A DNA stretch of 64,000 bases from Pisolithus tinctorius (lineage: Eukaryota; Basidiomycota; Agaricomycetes; Boletales; Pisolithaceae), in NCBI GenBank assembly GCA_024663395.1, contig JANFAH010000067.1, forward strand, positions 218,132-282,131, given 5' to 3'. Below, piece by piece: positions 11,361-23,716 of the stretch (position 1 is its first letter; each line of letters begins with the position of its first letter). Position numbers and translations under genes: made by a program. A model generated the notes under the pieces. The model was given only the letters and a program-made list of their open reading frames with translations, did no database searches and was not told the DNA's origin.

Positions 11361-12480
11361 TGTCACACACCAAAGGTGTTTGGTGATGTGGACATGGATA
11401 CTGCTGATGAATGGAGATGAAGACTGTAGCCCTCATGCATAGAATGACAGCCAGGGACATTGGCAGTCATCCTTTGCACAAGAATGAGTTGTCAATGCCA
11501 AAGAAAAAGAAGGAAGTGAGTTAAATGCCAGTAAGAATTCTTAGCACCTGTGTATGGCATTCCAGTTTTTGACATATATCCACCATTTCTGCAGATACTG
11601 ACACCATTCCCACACTTGCTTATAGTGCTCAGCCATGTGATCCTACCTTCCAAGTTTGGGAAGGATCTGTGCACTCCACACATTTCTACAGCACTCCCTC
11701 CAAAAGATGCTCATTTTGCTAATTCTTCTGATATGGCTGCCTCCACATCAATCATTTTACTCTTCCCCTTTGCTAGGGACCATGGCTATGTATATTTTCC
11801 AGGAATTCCTACTAACTTCTGTCCTGAAGCATCCTGGCACATCCCATCCTCATCTGCCCCCTCTCAGCCCATCCAGCTTGGACAGTGCATTCTTTTTGTC
11901 AGTGGGACCTCCAGGAGGACATTCTTTGGTCACCTCAGGTCTGTAATTCAGTTAAAAAGGTCTTATGTAGTTGTTTTGGCCTCCCCAGTCCAAGAAGCAT
12001 ATGGATCCTTCCTCCCCACTCCCTGCAACACTTCATACCAATCTCATCCATCATCCTTCCAAAATTGCAACAGCTACAGTATAATCTACTGTTCTCCACT
12101 CTCCCTGATTGCATCCATGATGAGTATGATGCACATCTTGCCTCCTTGTTGCAAGATACAGCAGAAGACACTCCCCCTTCATCCTCTCTTCCAACAGAGC
12201 CCCATTCATGAAGTTTTTATTTGCTTCACTGAGAGGATGGGGGGGAAGGTTGTGATCCCCTATGCTCCTGTCACACCACAGACCCCCAAAGCTTGACTGT
12301 TTCTGACACCTGACACCTGCCATCCCCTTTTGGATGTCCTATATTGGCATCAGATCAGCACTGCCTCTCTGTCATCCCACCTTGGCCTACTAGAAGCAAT
12401 TTCTTTCAGATGTGACATGCACAGCCTCCCCCTAATGTGATTCCAGTGTGCTTTCCCAGTTCCTGACATTACTTCACTCA
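11361..12480 (+). mobile_element. R1 repeat copy E (diverged, 3' truncated)
   Basis: Starts TGTCACACACCAAAGG and can be followed, with many differences, to CCAGTGTGCTTTCCCAG near 12,450. It then runs into a minisatellite and lacks the TATA and R/U5-like part. It contains the longest open frame in any R1 copy, 248 codons at 11,550-12,296. The same frame is recognisable but broken in copies B, C and D (shared GYVYLPGIPTSF-like and TSRRMFFGHLRSV-like strings), so the U3-like part may once have been coding. Confidence 0.6.
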
Positions 12481-12489
12481 TACCTAGAT

Positions 12490-12867
12490 TCTCCACACTT
12501 GCTTGGAGATTCCCCACACCTGCTTGGAGATTCCCCACACTTGCTTGGAGAATCTCTACACTTGCTTGGAGATTCCCCACACCTGCTTGGAGATTCTCCC
12601 AACTCACTTGGATATTCTCCACACTTGCTTGGAGATTCCCCACACCTGCTTGGAGATTCTCCCAACCCACTTGGAGATTCTCCACACTTGCTTGAAGATT
12701 CCCCACACCTGCATGGAGATTCTCCCAACTCACTTGGAGATTCTCCACATGTGCTTGGAGATTCCCCACACCTGCATGGAGATTCTCCCAACTCACTTGG
12801 AGATTCTCCACACTTGCTTGGAGATTCCCCATACCTGCTTGGAGAATCTCCCAACCCATTTGGTGAA
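12490..12867. repeat. 21-base minisatellite, 18 units, with 63-base higher-order units
   Basis: Unit is about TTGGAGATTCCCCACACCTGC. Three leading monomers are followed by five trimers of 63 bases, seen in the plus-strand translation as SPHLLGD SPHLLGD SPNSLGD-type triplets. Because 21 is divisible by 3, frames on both strands stay open, which explains the 326-codon open frame at 12,448-13,428. It replaces the 3' end of R1-E. Confidence 0.9.
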
Positions 12868-13260
12868 AGCCTCATTTGGGTCCTTTTTGGTATGGGGAAA
12901 GTCCCATGGAGACCCCATTTCAGCTGGAGAAAGCACCATTTGGTGTGGAGAAAGTCCCATGGAGGCCCTATTTCAACTGGAGAAAGCACCATCTGGGTCC
13001 TTTTTGGTGTGGGGAAAGTCCCATGGAGGCCCTATTTAAGCTGGAGGAATCACCATTTGGATCTTTTTTTGCATGGAGAAAGGCCCATTAAGGCCCTATT
13101 TCAGCTAGAGAAACTCTCATTCTGGTCTATTTTTGCATGGAGAAAGTCCCATGGAGGTCCTATTTCAGCTGGGGAAACCCTCATTTGGGTCCTTATTGGC
13201 ATGGAGAAAGTCCAATGGAGACCCTATTTCAGCTGGAGAAAGGCCCATCTGGACCCCAGT
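12868..13260. repeat. 64-base minisatellite, about six units
   Basis: Units run from CATTTGGGTCCTTTTTGG through AAAGTCCCATGGAG to TTCAGCTGGAGAAAG. One unit (starting near 12,937) is about 11 bases short. The array directly abuts the 21-base array, so two unrelated tandem arrays are fused head to tail. The units share only the short AGCTGGAGAAAG/TTGGAGA flavour with their neighbour. Confidence 0.85.
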
Positions 13261-14668
13261 CACTCTGACATATTTGGGGAAACATACATTAATTGTGGAG
13301 AAATCCATTTCTCCTGCACTATCCCAGGAGAAATCCATAGGGGGCCTGGAGAATCTCCAGGCATGGTGCTGGAGAAAAAACTTTCCCCACCAGTGGTTGG
13401 GGATACCCAACCTGTCAAGACCTCATAGGTATATACATCTGTAGAAATATGTAGACCTAATAGGTCTCCAAAGGAGGTTGACTGAAGTGAGGCCACAAGG
13501 TTTGGGAAGGATTTTTGGTCACAACCAAGTCTTCTTTGGCTTGCATGGCATCCTTGCCAACATGGGCCAGATCTGTCAGTACCACCTTGCAAATGGAGTT
13601 CCAGAAGTCCTCTGCATAGGCAATGTCTCTGAGCCATTGCTTGATAGGACCACTCCCCAGACTAGAACTTTGGTAGAGGGGGTCCTCCAATCTCTGCAAG
13701 AGCCATTAGCCTGAGGATCTAGACCAGACAGACAAACAGGAGACCTGGTGAGCCTGCTGGAAAGTGGCAGGGGAGTTCATAAGCTTGCCATGACCAAACA
13801 CCCCTTCCAAGATAGGAGGGACATCAAGGGCACCATCATTTGGATCTGTTTGGGGCACATATCTGTGGCCAAGCCTCTTGTTGGAAGGATTCTTGTTTCA
13901 GGCCTCCTTAACCAGCACATCTTTCAGGGGAAGATGAATTTTGACACCTTGAACCCCTTGTCCCCATCACATCCCTGGCTGCTTCAACTGCCAGGCTGTT
14001 GGGATGGTCTTGACATGTGATATCAACATGTCTGAATGCTAGATCACATGCTTAGTCAAGTTAAGAATTCACTCCTGTTGCCACAGTGCTCACCAATGGA
14101 CACCAACAGTAGTAATGTCATCTGGAGGAATTCCCTGCCACCTGTCTCTTCCTCCTATCACATTTATTGAGGAGGAAGAAAATGAAGAAAATGTTCTGGT
14201 GAGGCCTTGCACCCTGCTACATTGTATCAATAGGAATTCACCCCCATCAAAAACCCAGAAGACATGAGCACACCTTGCTGATCCTCATGATGGAAAATGC
14301 CTCATTATCAATCATCTTAGTGGCTCCATTCATGTGTGCCACATGATGGCTCACTCCACAGCCCACTCTATGGTCCATGCCTAAAATTCTAGTCTACTCA
14401 GAGCACTGCTGACTGATATGATTGTAGATAATGCACCTTGAATATGCATGGGGCTTACTTTACAGGCAACTCAATGTGGACTCATGCTATAACCTATTTT
14501 TCTGTCAGTAGTGTTATGCATGTGGTGTATCCTTTCTTCCTGCCACTGACTCTGCTGCAGTGCATGCAGATTTGCATATGCTATTTGACCATCATCAACC
14601 TCAATGGATGTTAATACTGCAGCTCAATTTGATTCAAATATTCCTAGGTGGGATAAGTGCAGGAGGGA

Positions 14669-15226
14669 CTAAGGGAAAAATGGACTGACCACCCTTTGAG
14701 AAGGCATGATCCCAGGGAGATACCACACCAATACCCTGCCATGCTGATTGAGGACCATGGCAGGGTCCCAGATATGCCCCCATTGTGGAGGTTTGTAATA
14801 TTTGGCCATGACCCCTCTCATGGGGTCAGCAAACCAATCACCATCCCACTGGGTGACATCTGCTGCCAGACTCAAGAAATGGGGTGTAGAGCATTGGGAG
14901 AACCAGCTCACAAGGGTTAAGGATTGCATGGGCAATCACAAGGGCAGAAAGTGGGAGTCCCAAGTCAGAAATGGATGTCTTGGGAAGATCTTCCCCTGAC
15001 ATAGATTTTACCAGATGGTTCAATTTGGACAATACTCTAAGTCTATGAGACTCCATTGGTCCTTCCCCCCAGGGGATGGGGAGTCCACAAAACCTTGCCT
15101 TGGCTTCCTGAGGTCATCTCTCTCTAACACCTGGCTGGATGAGAGTTTGGATCCCCCCAGAGCAGATGTCAAAAGCTGGTCAAGAAGGGCAGACAGGGCA
15201 GGATCAGTAAGGGGCAAAGCAGCCAT
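14669..15226 (-). pseudogene. Uncharacterised repeat-borne ORF relic
   Basis: Minus-strand pieces read in order as MAALPLTDPALSALLDQLL... (15,226 down to 15,020) and, after stops, ADVTQWDGDWFADPMRGVM, YYKPPQWGHIWDPAMVLN, HGRVLVWYLPGIMPS (14,935 down to 14,669). The amino-acid composition is protein-like and frames are broken by single changes, so this is a decayed coding region. I cannot name the family. A further protein-like minus-strand frame at 13,699-13,457 (LAHVGKDAMQAKEDLVVTKN) may belong to the same element. 13,750-14,650 shows nothing I can support. Confidence 0.35.
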
Positions 15227-15362
15227 CAGGGGGGGATGATGTCAAATGGAGTGACAGCAGGCAAAGCAGGGGGAGAGTAAAATTTTAAGCTGAGAATTAG
15301 ACTGTATAAGGCAATGTGCCTGGTGCCTGGGGAAGGACTCATTGCTCAATGAAGTGTTGTGC

Positions 15363-15379
15363 TTAGGGTTAGGGTTAGG
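15363..15379 (+). repeat. Interstitial telomere-type tract
   Basis: TTAGGGTTAGGGTTAGG, 2.8 copies of the canonical fungal telomere hexamer, isolated in the repeat compartment. It lies 1.6 kb upstream of a Penelope-like RT relic. Confidence 0.8.
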
Positions 15380-15735
15380 ACCTTAAACACTCAAAAAAAC
15401 AAGGGTAATTCCTACAACAATCATTGCATTTTCAAGTAAACATTACACACATTACACCCATATAACAAGTACTCCTAAGAATTATGACAAAAAGTTCCCA
15501 AAGGAACTGAGATTCCACTACCAATCCAGAGGGGGCCCTCCCCCAGAATGGCAGCAAGTTCTCATGAGAAAAAAACAACTTGACAATCAAACAGTACCCC
15601 ATATCAAACTACTACACCACTGAAGGGTATATCAGTACCTAAATGGTGAAAACATTGAAAACTTACAACCACCACTTGAAGACTAGAGTACCAAGTGTTA
15701 GCATAACAGAACACAAATCAATGCCCTATGCTTAC

Positions 15736-16252
15736 CAGGATTTAGCAAAGAAGACAACAATTTTCAACAGACAATATGTACTTTTGTCATTGTCAATGAC
15801 AGACACAGATGGTATGATTCCAAGATGAAGGGGACTGAACAATTAAAATAATTAACAAACAACAACAGATGGCAAAGGGGATGGCTTACCTGACATGTAC
15901 CTTTGACATCATCAATGACAGACACACATGGTATGATATCCATGACAAATGGGACTGTACAATTAAAATAATTAATCCATAAACAATGGAAGTTGCAGGG
16001 GGTAGCTTACCTGGCATGTAACATTGTCATCAGCAACAGACACAGACAATATGACAGGTGACTGCACAATTACAATCATTGATGTATATTAACAATGGAC
16101 AGTGAAGGGCATGGACTTACCAGGCAAGTAGCCTTTGCATCATGAATGATAGATGCAGAAGGTATGATATTCATCATGAGGGATACTAGACAAATGAGCA
16201 TTAATTTATATGAAACAAAAGATGAAGTGAGGGGGGGGCTTACCTGGTCTGT
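15736..16252 (-). other. Tandem array of mini exon-intron modules
   Basis: On the minus strand, donors CAGGTAAG or CTGGTAAG recur at 16,243, 16,120, 16,010, 15,889 and 15,735. Acceptors (TCTAG, GTGCAG, GTACAG, TTCAG) give introns of 58, 59, 56 and 55 bases and intervening exons of 65 (16,185-16,121), 51 (16,061-16,011), 65 (15,954-15,890) and 99 bases (15,834-15,736). Exons are homologous (VSVIDD...GTCQ-like in one frame; the 51-base one carries a 14-base deletion) and introns share AATTATTTTAATTG before the acceptor. The module of about 120 bases was amplified as exon plus intron. The 65-base exons do not keep one frame through splicing, so it is decayed or non-coding. Confidence 0.65.
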
Positions 16253-16464
16253 GCAATTGCTGTCATGGAAGACATGCTGGGGGATGTCTTATGGGGGATG
16301 AAGACTGCACAAGCATTATAATTAGTGAATGTAACATCAAAAACATGATCACACTGACTTACCTACCTGAGTTCTGTCATCAAGTATGGCCAGTCAATGA
16401 GAAGGGTGGGTTGGAGGGATGGGGCATCAACAGTGAGCAGCAATCAAGTGTCAATGATACAGTG

Positions 16465-16765
16465 AGATGGAGGGAGCATGCATTGATGATGAGGGTGGGA
16501 CAGAGGCCATATGCATTGATGATGAGGGTAGGACAGAGGGTGTATGTGTCGATGATGAGGGTGGGATGGAGGGCATACAGGTCAATGACAAGGGTGGGAC
16601 AGAGGGTGTACATGTTGATGATGAGGGTGGGACAGAGGGTGTAGGTCTCAACAATGATGGTGGGATGGAGGGCATACATGTCAATGATGAGGGTGGGACA
16701 GAGGGAGTGGGTGTCAACAACAAGGGTGGGATGAAAGGATTGCATGTCAATGATGAGGAAAAAGT
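16465..16765. repeat. 33-base minisatellite, about nine units
   Basis: Unit GATGATGAGGGTGGGACAG followed by AGGGTGTATGT-like sequence. On the plus strand it reads as 11-residue repeats (VDDEGGTEGVH); on the minus strand as Ser/Pro-rich or CPTLII-type repeats in other frames. A period divisible by 3 keeps several frames open, so coding strand cannot be judged. It adjoins the exon-intron array. Confidence 0.8.
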
Positions 16766-16990
16766 GGAAGAATAAGGGAAAAGAAATTACAACCAGTTCC
16801 AGTATTCCAAATTACTTAAACCTTTTGTGGAAGCTTCCCTATATATATGCCAAGGAACTAAGCAACTTGCTCAGGAACTTAGCATGGTGAATTTCCCAAA
16901 ACTAAAACTCTGTGGATCATCACTGGAGATATTATTGCTTATTATCTGAACATCAACTATATTAGGGCAGTCAAAAATATATCTCTACTT

Positions 16991-18027
16991 ATGGACCCTA
17001 ATGCTAACTATTGGCCCCTCCCTTACCTGGAGAATTCACCAATAACTAAGCTGGGAAAAGATCTCTGGGAATCTACTCTAGAGTTCAGAACCACAGACCT
17101 CATTGTCAAATTCCAAAATCACCACTATCAACAGACCAAAGGGATAGCTATGGGTGTTGTCACATCACTGGATGTTGCAAACCTGTATGCATTTGACTCT
17201 GATTGGCATTGTGGACATAACCAAGATGTCCTATTTTTACAATGATTTATAGATGACATCTTTATGATCATCTGCACTGACACTGCAGAAGATGCTTATA
17301 ATGTAGCAACACATACATGGTTCCTATGTGGTTGCAAAATAGACTGGGCAATGGCATCCAAATTTTGCACATTCTTGGACATGCAAATCTGGCTCAATGA
17401 CACAAACCAGGTTAATTGGAAACCATACTGAAAGCCCAATACTCACATGGAAAGAGTACCATGGGACTCATGCCACCCACTAGATGTTAAAAGAGGAACA
17501 TTCATTGGGGAATTGTCCCACCTAGTGATACTATCAAGTAAAATAGAGTACTACTTGGATGCTGTGAAATTTCTCACAGACCTCTATATTTCACAAGGTT
17601 ATCTGCATAAAGTTGTCAAAACTTGGGTCAAAAAGAATTGCTTAACCTGCTGGGAAAAGTGCTTTGCTGACAAAGGTGATCCTAACCCAGTGGTTGCACT
17701 TAAAACCCAATTTAATGACATATGGTCTACTTTTGATGTACACATTTTGAAAACTCAAGTGTTAGCTCCAATTACCAATGTACATGATTTTTGGATTGAG
17801 GGGGATTTAGCATGCAGAGAGCTACCCCTTGAACTCCTGACTCATCTCCCAATTCTCTTTGAATGGCCTCCATTGGTTGATCTTGTTTTTCCCATGCCTG
17901 ACAGCATGTTGATCTACCAACATGCCTTCTTTGTAGATGACAGAAACCTCATGGAGAAGGATGCCTGGCTTTTTGATCTAGGTGACACTTTACTCAAGAA
18001 TGCTAAATGGGTCATATCTAGAAAATG
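16991..18027 (+). pseudogene. Penelope-like (Coprina-type) reverse transcriptase relic
   Basis: Plus-strand frames show RT block B, QQTKGIAMG...VANLYAF (near 17,128-17,190), block C FIDDIFMI (17,245-17,268), then FLDMQIWL and WKPY-stop-KPNTHMERVPWDS with HPLDVKRGTFIGEL. A KP...HP..VKRG.F-type region after FIDD is typical of Penelope-like elements. A long C-terminal frame (17,447-18,028) follows with no GIY-YIG endonuclease motif seen, as in endonuclease-deficient fungal Coprina elements. TGA stops precede FIDD (17,243) and follow WKPY, both where arginine is expected. The 5' part before 16,991 is decayed. It is inactive. Confidence 0.65.
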
Positions 18028-19073
18028 AACACATAATCTAGGTGACTTAGCTATGACCTGGAACAAAATGTGGCTGGACATCATCACCAGAGTATATAAT
18101 CCTATGCCATTGTAGGGAATATAATTTCCCTACTAGGGGAATTGTTTTGTTTTGTTCATTTTACTTAATTTTCATTTTGGTATTTTTCTGCTAGTTGTAC
18201 TTAGATTTTCGCTTTTTGGTTGCTTAGTCAGCCCCACTTAGTACTTGATGTACTTAGTTTTTTTAAAAAAAAACAATAGACAAGTCACCCCAAGATGAGA
18301 AGAGGTTTGAAATTGGCTTAAGACTGCCCTAGAAGTCCCCAGACATCACCTCCATCATTTTTGCTCAGGCTATAGTAGCCCCTCTGGATTAACTCACCCT
18401 TCAGAATTCTACAGTCCTCCCCAACCTCTCACAAAAATATTTTTCCTTCACCATCAGCACAGGAACTTCTGATGGAACATGATCAAGTCCAGACCAAACA
18501 AATCAAAAGATGTACATGTGCTATGCATGAAGCAGAGCTAACCTTGGCAGAAAGAAACCTAAATTCTATGACCACATTCACATGGCCTAGGATGGATCTA
18601 GGCTTCATCATTGCTGACCAAGAAACATGTGATGTCCTTGAGGAATGGAACTATTCCTGGACAGCCACAGCCTCACCCTGAAGTTTGCCAATCAAACACT
18701 AAATATTAAGTTTGATGAACTTTATTTGACATTCTGTGGGAGTCACAGGGATGGCAATCAAAGGCTATGTATGTATGAGCCTTGTTTTCTATTGGATGAT
18801 TGCTTATGGCCAATTCATGCATGATAGTCTAGATGCTTCTATAACATCATATGACATCACCAATGATGCAATCATTGATAAGCAATAAGCCTGCCCTAAA
18901 GTCACTGGGTGTACTTATAGGCTTTGAGAGTCCACTGATGAGCTACACTAACAGTGAAATTCCTCAGTGCTTCAACTCAAAGCATGAAAATTTGGGCTTT
19001 CAAGTTACTGCAGCATACATTTTGTTTTATTATTTCCACCCTACCTCCAGAGTCTCCTGGACAAAACCATGAT
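18028..19073. other. 3' flank of the PLE relic, no gene recognised
   Basis: Begins with a T-rich stretch ending in TTTTTTTAAAAAAAAA (18,259-18,275), possibly the element's 3' region. A 69-codon plus frame at 18,472-18,681 (LGFIIADQETCDVLEEWNY) looks protein-like but matches nothing I know. Confidence 0.35.
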
Positions 19074-19296
19074 TGAGGTGCCACTCACCCTCCAAAGTCA
19101 AAGTTGAAGTTTTTGACTTTGACTTCAGCAAAGTAGTCACATGATGTTTATATAAGCTGTGCATGCCTGCACAAATGTGAAGTCCAAGTTTCTGGCTTCT
19201 GCTTCAGTAATGTAGTCATGTGATGATTATATAAGACAACAACACAACCTGTAGTTCAATAGATAACATTGTGATAACAGATCAAACAACTCTGCT

Positions 19297-20610
19297 ATGG
19301 ATCTTGAAGCACAGCAGCTCCAGCATCATCATCATCACCATCTTGCTGCCCTTGTAGTAGCAGTGATGATCCAGATGCTATGCCTCTATGACTTCCTTTT
19401 TCATTCTGATTCAGAACCAATCCCCTACCATACCTCAATCCTGACTGGTGAGGGGTGGATACTAGAGCTCCTGAATGGTCATCCAGACAAGATATGGACT
19501 TGCCTTGGTGTCAACCATGGGGTTTTTGATCATGTGATGCAGGTGCTCACCCACCATGGTTTTGTGCCTTCTTGCAATGGAATTTCTGTGGAGAAACAGC
19601 TTGGGATATTCCTCTACACCTGTGTTACTGGGTTGTCATCCTGGCATGTTGTTGAGAGGTTCCAACACTCACCAGGGACCATCACTAGGTAGGGAGCCCA
19701 TTGGACTGTCTGATATTTTTCTCACAATTTTTTAGATATTTCAAAGCAATGTTGGCTTTCTTTTCTGGGGGACAATTCTATGCATCCCAAGTGCAATTCC
19801 CCACCAACAACACTCCCATATCAACTGTGATTACTAGTGACTCACACTTCCAATTTTTCCAGGATTGTATTGGTGCAGTTGATGGCACTCATATTTGAGC
19901 AATCACTGCTGCTGAGGACCAGCCTTACATGAAGAACCAGAAGGGCTACCTGTCTCAAAATTGTCTCTTCATCTGTGATTTTGACTTCTTCTTCACATAT
20001 GCCCTCACTGGCTTTGATGGGTCAACTGCAGATGCAACCATGTGGCATGATGCACACAGGAATGACTTGCACATGCCACCTGGGAAGTACCTTCTTGCAG
20101 ATGCAGGGTTTGGGATCTGTGATGCACTTCTGGTTCCCTATCAAGGTGTTTGTTACCATCTGAAAGAATGGCACCAGGCTGGATTAAGGTAATTTGCTAT
20201 TGCATCCTGCCCAGTGCACCTGTAACTTCCATTTTATAGACCTCAAAACCAAGAGGTGTTATTCAACCTTCACCATGGTGGACTTAGAAATGCCATCAAA
20301 TGGATATTTGAGCATTATAAAACACAGGTGGAGGATTCTTCAAATTCCCCTTGAATATAGCATCCACACCCAAACTCAAGCACCTGCTGCTCTCTGTACC
20401 CTCCACAATTTCATATGGTGCTATGATCCAGAAGAGTTCTTTGACCCTGACCTTGCCATGGACATAGGAGAGGATGATGATATTGGAAGCCTTGGTGATG
20501 GACCAGCAGATGCTGCAGAGAGGAGAAGGGCTGATAATAGGCATGACAACATTGCAGAGGAGATGTGGATTGACTATCAGCACCAGCTTACAATTAGGGG
20601 CATTCTCTGA
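19297..20610 (+). pseudogene. Harbinger transposase (HARBI1-like, DDE_Tnp_4)
   Basis: From ATG 19,297 the product includes GEGWILELLNGHPDKIW, a helix-turn-helix region with EKQLGIFLYTCVTGLSS, then an intron of about 47 bases (GTAGGGAG...TTTTTTAG, 19,689-19,735) and YFKAMLAFF. The DDE core follows: CIGAVDGTHI (first D), TGFDGSTADATMWHDA (second D) and YLLADAGFG. The third catalytic region reads NAIKWIFE where the family has NxIERxFG, so the catalytic glutamate codon has become lysine, and the frame also shifts there. A TGA follows DGTHI where arginine is usual. The C-terminal part (20,194-20,610) keeps HRWRILQIPLEYS and CTLHNFI. Convergent with the Myb-like gene. Confidence 0.8.
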
Positions 20611-20806
20611 GCCTGAACACTCAGATTTCATGGTGTACAAATGTATGTTCTTACAATTGTTTCACACTCATGTAGAGAAAGAACTTCCATTGTCAAAAGG
20701 AAGCTAGTCATGTACATTTTATTATGTACATATTCATATGAAGGGGGGGGGGAAGTACATTTGTGTATTGTAAAAAAAAGAAAATAGACACCTATTTCTG
20801 CCCATC

Positions 20807-22053
20807 CTAGTACTTCATCAGCTGATGCTGCACCCAAATCCACTTCACCAGCTCCTGGTGCTTGAGGAAGATATTCACTTCATCCAGGGTCACACTGAGG
20901 AAGTAGTCACTGATGTCAATCTGATTGTCTGTTGAGAGCTGCAGCATGTTGTTGATGTAGTCCATGGTAGCATTGACAAGGGGATTGGTAATGGGTGGCA
21001 GGGGTGTCAGGGGCAATGGGGCAGTGATCACATGCATGAAGTTATCAAGCTTGGAGGTGATGGCAGCAATGGATGAATTGCAATCTTCTTCAGCATGCAC
21101 TTTGGCTGATGGGGGCTGAGAGTGCTTCAATCCACTTTCAGACATCACAATGGACTTGGCTTTCCTTTTTCTGTGACTGATGCTGGTGACAGCTGATGAC
21201 AATGATGACCTGGCTGATGCATGCAACAAAAAGCTTGATGGTGTGGAAGGGGGGATGAAATTTGGATCCATAGACTGTGTGTCCTCATGATGGTGTGTGT
21301 TGAGAGCATGTATCATGTCGAGGAGGGAGAGGGAGGGAGGGGAGGTAGAAATAGTCAAAGCAGTGGGGGGTGTGGTAGAGGCAGGAGTATCAAAGGCAAA
21401 GGTCATGGTTGTAGAAGGTGCAGTAGTGGCATGTGGCCAGTAGATAAACCAACCTCAGCCATGTGAGGGGAGAAGGAGCTCTATGCTTGTGAAGTGGGGG
21501 AACCCAGAATTGTGAAATGGCTTTGCATCTTTGTGCACCTGACCAGATGTTTGTGGATGATCCAACAAGAAAAAAACTACATTACCTTTACATATCAATC
21601 CCAAAGATCAGCATTGTCCAGTGAGATCATTGCACCATGCTCATCATAAGCAAAGCCAGAGGCCACCAATTTAAGATCAGCGATGGTGTAGTAGGATTTT
21701 TTTAGCTGGATAATTGTTAGCAAGGCAAAAAAAAAAAGAATGATACAACTTACCACCTTGAACTTCCACTCACATGATTCAGCTGTCTTATCACCATTAT
21801 CTGGACCTGGTGGATAATTATTGGCCATGTGGGCTGCTGCAGCATTCCATGTAACCTTCTTAAAGTTCCCATCACCAGCCTGTGAAAGATGAGAGGCCAA
21901 GGAATCCAGTAGCATGCCTTCCTCCTCTGTTGTCCATACTGCAACTTTCTTGTGGGTCCTGGGGGGAGGCAGGGGGTTCTGTGGGTCTAGAGGATTTATT
22001 GTAAGGCCATGCAAGCACAATGAGCAGGTTGATCCTGCAGATGAGCCAGACAT
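20807..22053 (-). pseudogene. Harbinger accessory Myb/SANT-like DNA-binding protein
   Basis: ATG at 22,053. The product has a Myb/SANT-like domain: VAVWTTEEEGMLLDSLASHL, then NFKKVTWNAAAAHM and KTAESCEWKFKV, the pattern of PF12776. An intron (GTAAGTTGTATC... to ATCCAG, about 21,750-21,703) separates it from KKSYYTIADLK, SGFAYDEHGAMISLDNADL. After DNADLWD comes a stop; the C-terminal region continues at 21,406-20,807 as a Ser/Thr/Pro-rich linker, a basic HRKRKAK patch and helices ending at LVKWIWVQHQLMKY. In PIF/Harbinger elements this partner binds subterminal repeats and aids transposase import. The link between the two halves needs an unproven intron or a frame repair, so intactness is uncertain. 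Confidence 0.7.
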
Positions 22054-22227
22054 TCAATGATCACAGTAACTGGGTGACAATGGTTGCATACCTCAGGTGG
22101 ATGCATGTGATAGTCCACATCACATGACCCTCTTAACTGAAGCTGAAGTTGACAACTTGGACTTCATGTTTGCAGGGTGAATGGTGCCTGAAGGTTTGCA
22201 TGTCAGAAATGCAGTGAAGGATGCTTT

Positions 22228-22572
22228 GTGGGACTGTGCCAAACTTGGGAGGCACTCAAACATCATTTTGATTGTTTGGCAGGAAGAAAAGCTGGATTAG
22301 AAGAGAATATCTGGACTGACAAGCATCTCAGGCCCTGGGGTCATCACTTGCCAGTTGCATGTCCTCAATGTGCAACCATGCAGAAGTGGCATTGGGGGTC
22401 AGCAGGGGAATTTATTTCTTATGAGTGTTGCTATGCTGACTGTGGAAAGGGAAAAGGGCCTGATGGCTCTTCCCTCCCAGCAAAGACATTCACTTTCTCC
22501 ATCCCTGAAAATTCCATTCACCTTACACAGGGAAAAAGAGGAACATCTTCATGGCTACAAGTGAAGATGTAA
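22228..22572 (+). other. Uncharacterised cysteine-containing ORF
   Basis: The 114-codon frame reads CPQCATMQKWHWGSAGEF, ISYECCYADCGKGKGPDGS and PAKTFTFSIPENSIHL. The CxxC and CCxxxC spacing could bind zinc. It lies just outside the Harbinger element and is protein-like, but I cannot name a family; it is likely part of another element. Confidence 0.35.
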
Positions 22573-22849
22573 ATACTTAGAAATCCTTGTAAATACCTAT
22601 GCAATCTTGGTGACTCTAGTCATACCCATAACATCAGGACTATTTCAACAGTTTGGAAAGATATGTATTACAGGTTGAAACAATGTTGCCAATAACATTT
22701 CTTAAATACAACTACTAGCTAGCACCACCTGAAATGGATGTCATGCCATGGTGAGCATAATGGAGGTTCAGTTTCAAGATCAGTATGCCCATCACCCAGC
22801 CATGTTCATCTATGACACCTCCAAAGGGGTGAGTCCACAGGGCAGTGTG

Positions 22850-23215
22850 GTCAGCTGATCTAACTTTCAATGGGTGGTTCCACCAGTGAGGTCAGCTGAA
22901 TCCCCACTTCCAGTGGGTGGTTACATCCCATGGTGACATCCACCAATCCTTTCAAGGGGTAGGACTATCCCCTAGTTTGGTCAGCCCACTCCACCCTCAG
23001 GGGGTGAGTTCATCCACCAATGCTGTGGGCCAATCCCACTTTCAGGGGGTAGGACCATCCAGTGGTGCATCAGCCAATCCCACTTTCAGGGGGTAGGACC
23101 CTCTAAGAGTGAGGTCAGCCAATGCCATTCTCAGGGGATGGTGCCATCCACCAGTGATGTTGGCTGATGCCACTTTCATGGGATGGGGGTGACCTCAGCC
23201 AAACCTTCTTTCACA
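22850..23215. repeat. Degenerate minisatellite of about 45-50 bases
   Basis: Repeated units of the form CCAATCCCACTTTCAGGGGG then TAGGACCATCCACCAGTG and GTGAGGTCAG. About eight degenerate copies. No coding potential seen. Confidence 0.7.
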
Positions 23216-23280
23216 TGTCAGCCTACCCACCCTCAGGGCCCAGTGGCTGACATCAGTTAGTCCCACTCTCAGGACTACAC

Positions 23281-23337
23281 ATGATGGAAGGGTCTGTTTT
23301 GGTTGGTTTTCACCACTGAACCACACTTTGACTCACA
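23281..23337 (+). mobile_element. R1 3'-end fragment
   Basis: TTTTGGTTGGTTTTCACCAC followed by CACACTTTGACTCACA matches the last 40-50 bases of R1 copies B and C. It ends precisely at the tnp2 fragment that starts at 23,338. The rest of the R1 copy is missing or replaced by the minisatellite to its left. Confidence 0.55.
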
Positions 23338-23716
23338 TCAGTTAGGTCCACAAGAGGTGTTTGACCTGGTAGAATGAGGGAAGTTCAGAGCCTGGAAAAC
23401 AGGCATGAATGCTAATGTGTATCTTCTCATATGCAGACTCTGATGAGTGCTCAAGAGACATGAAGATTTGGATGGCAAGCTTTTGACAAGGATCAATGAG
23501 TTCAAGGACATCCACCAGAGGATTGCAGAGCCAGTCAACAGACTCTCCTCCAAGCCCCATCCCATCACCAAGTGAAGCATTCCAAATACACTGGATGAAA
23601 TCCATGCTTCACATGTGCTTGGGATTTGTAGAGGTGAAATCTGTGAGTTCATTCAAGTCAAGATTGATGAGAGGATTTCTCCATGGGTTGGGAGGGGGGA
23701 AGTCTTTGTGTATCTG

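Larger units (their letters stand above)
19077..22188. mobile_element. PIF/Harbinger DNA transposon with TIRs and 3-base target duplication
   Basis: The left terminus GGTGCCACTCACCCTCCAAA (19,077-19,096) pairs with the right terminus (22,169-22,188; reverse complement GGCACCATTCACCCTGCAAA) at 16 of 20 positions. TGA flanks both ends (19,074-19,076 and 22,189-22,191), fitting the 3-base duplications of this superfamily. It carries the two expected genes, transposase (+) and Myb/SANT protein (-), converging. Subterminal motifs CACATGATG or its complement recur (19,130s, 19,212s, 22,120s), as does a duplicated promoter-like block ending TTATATAAG. Both genes are damaged, so the copy is dead but nearly complete. 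Confidence 0.85.
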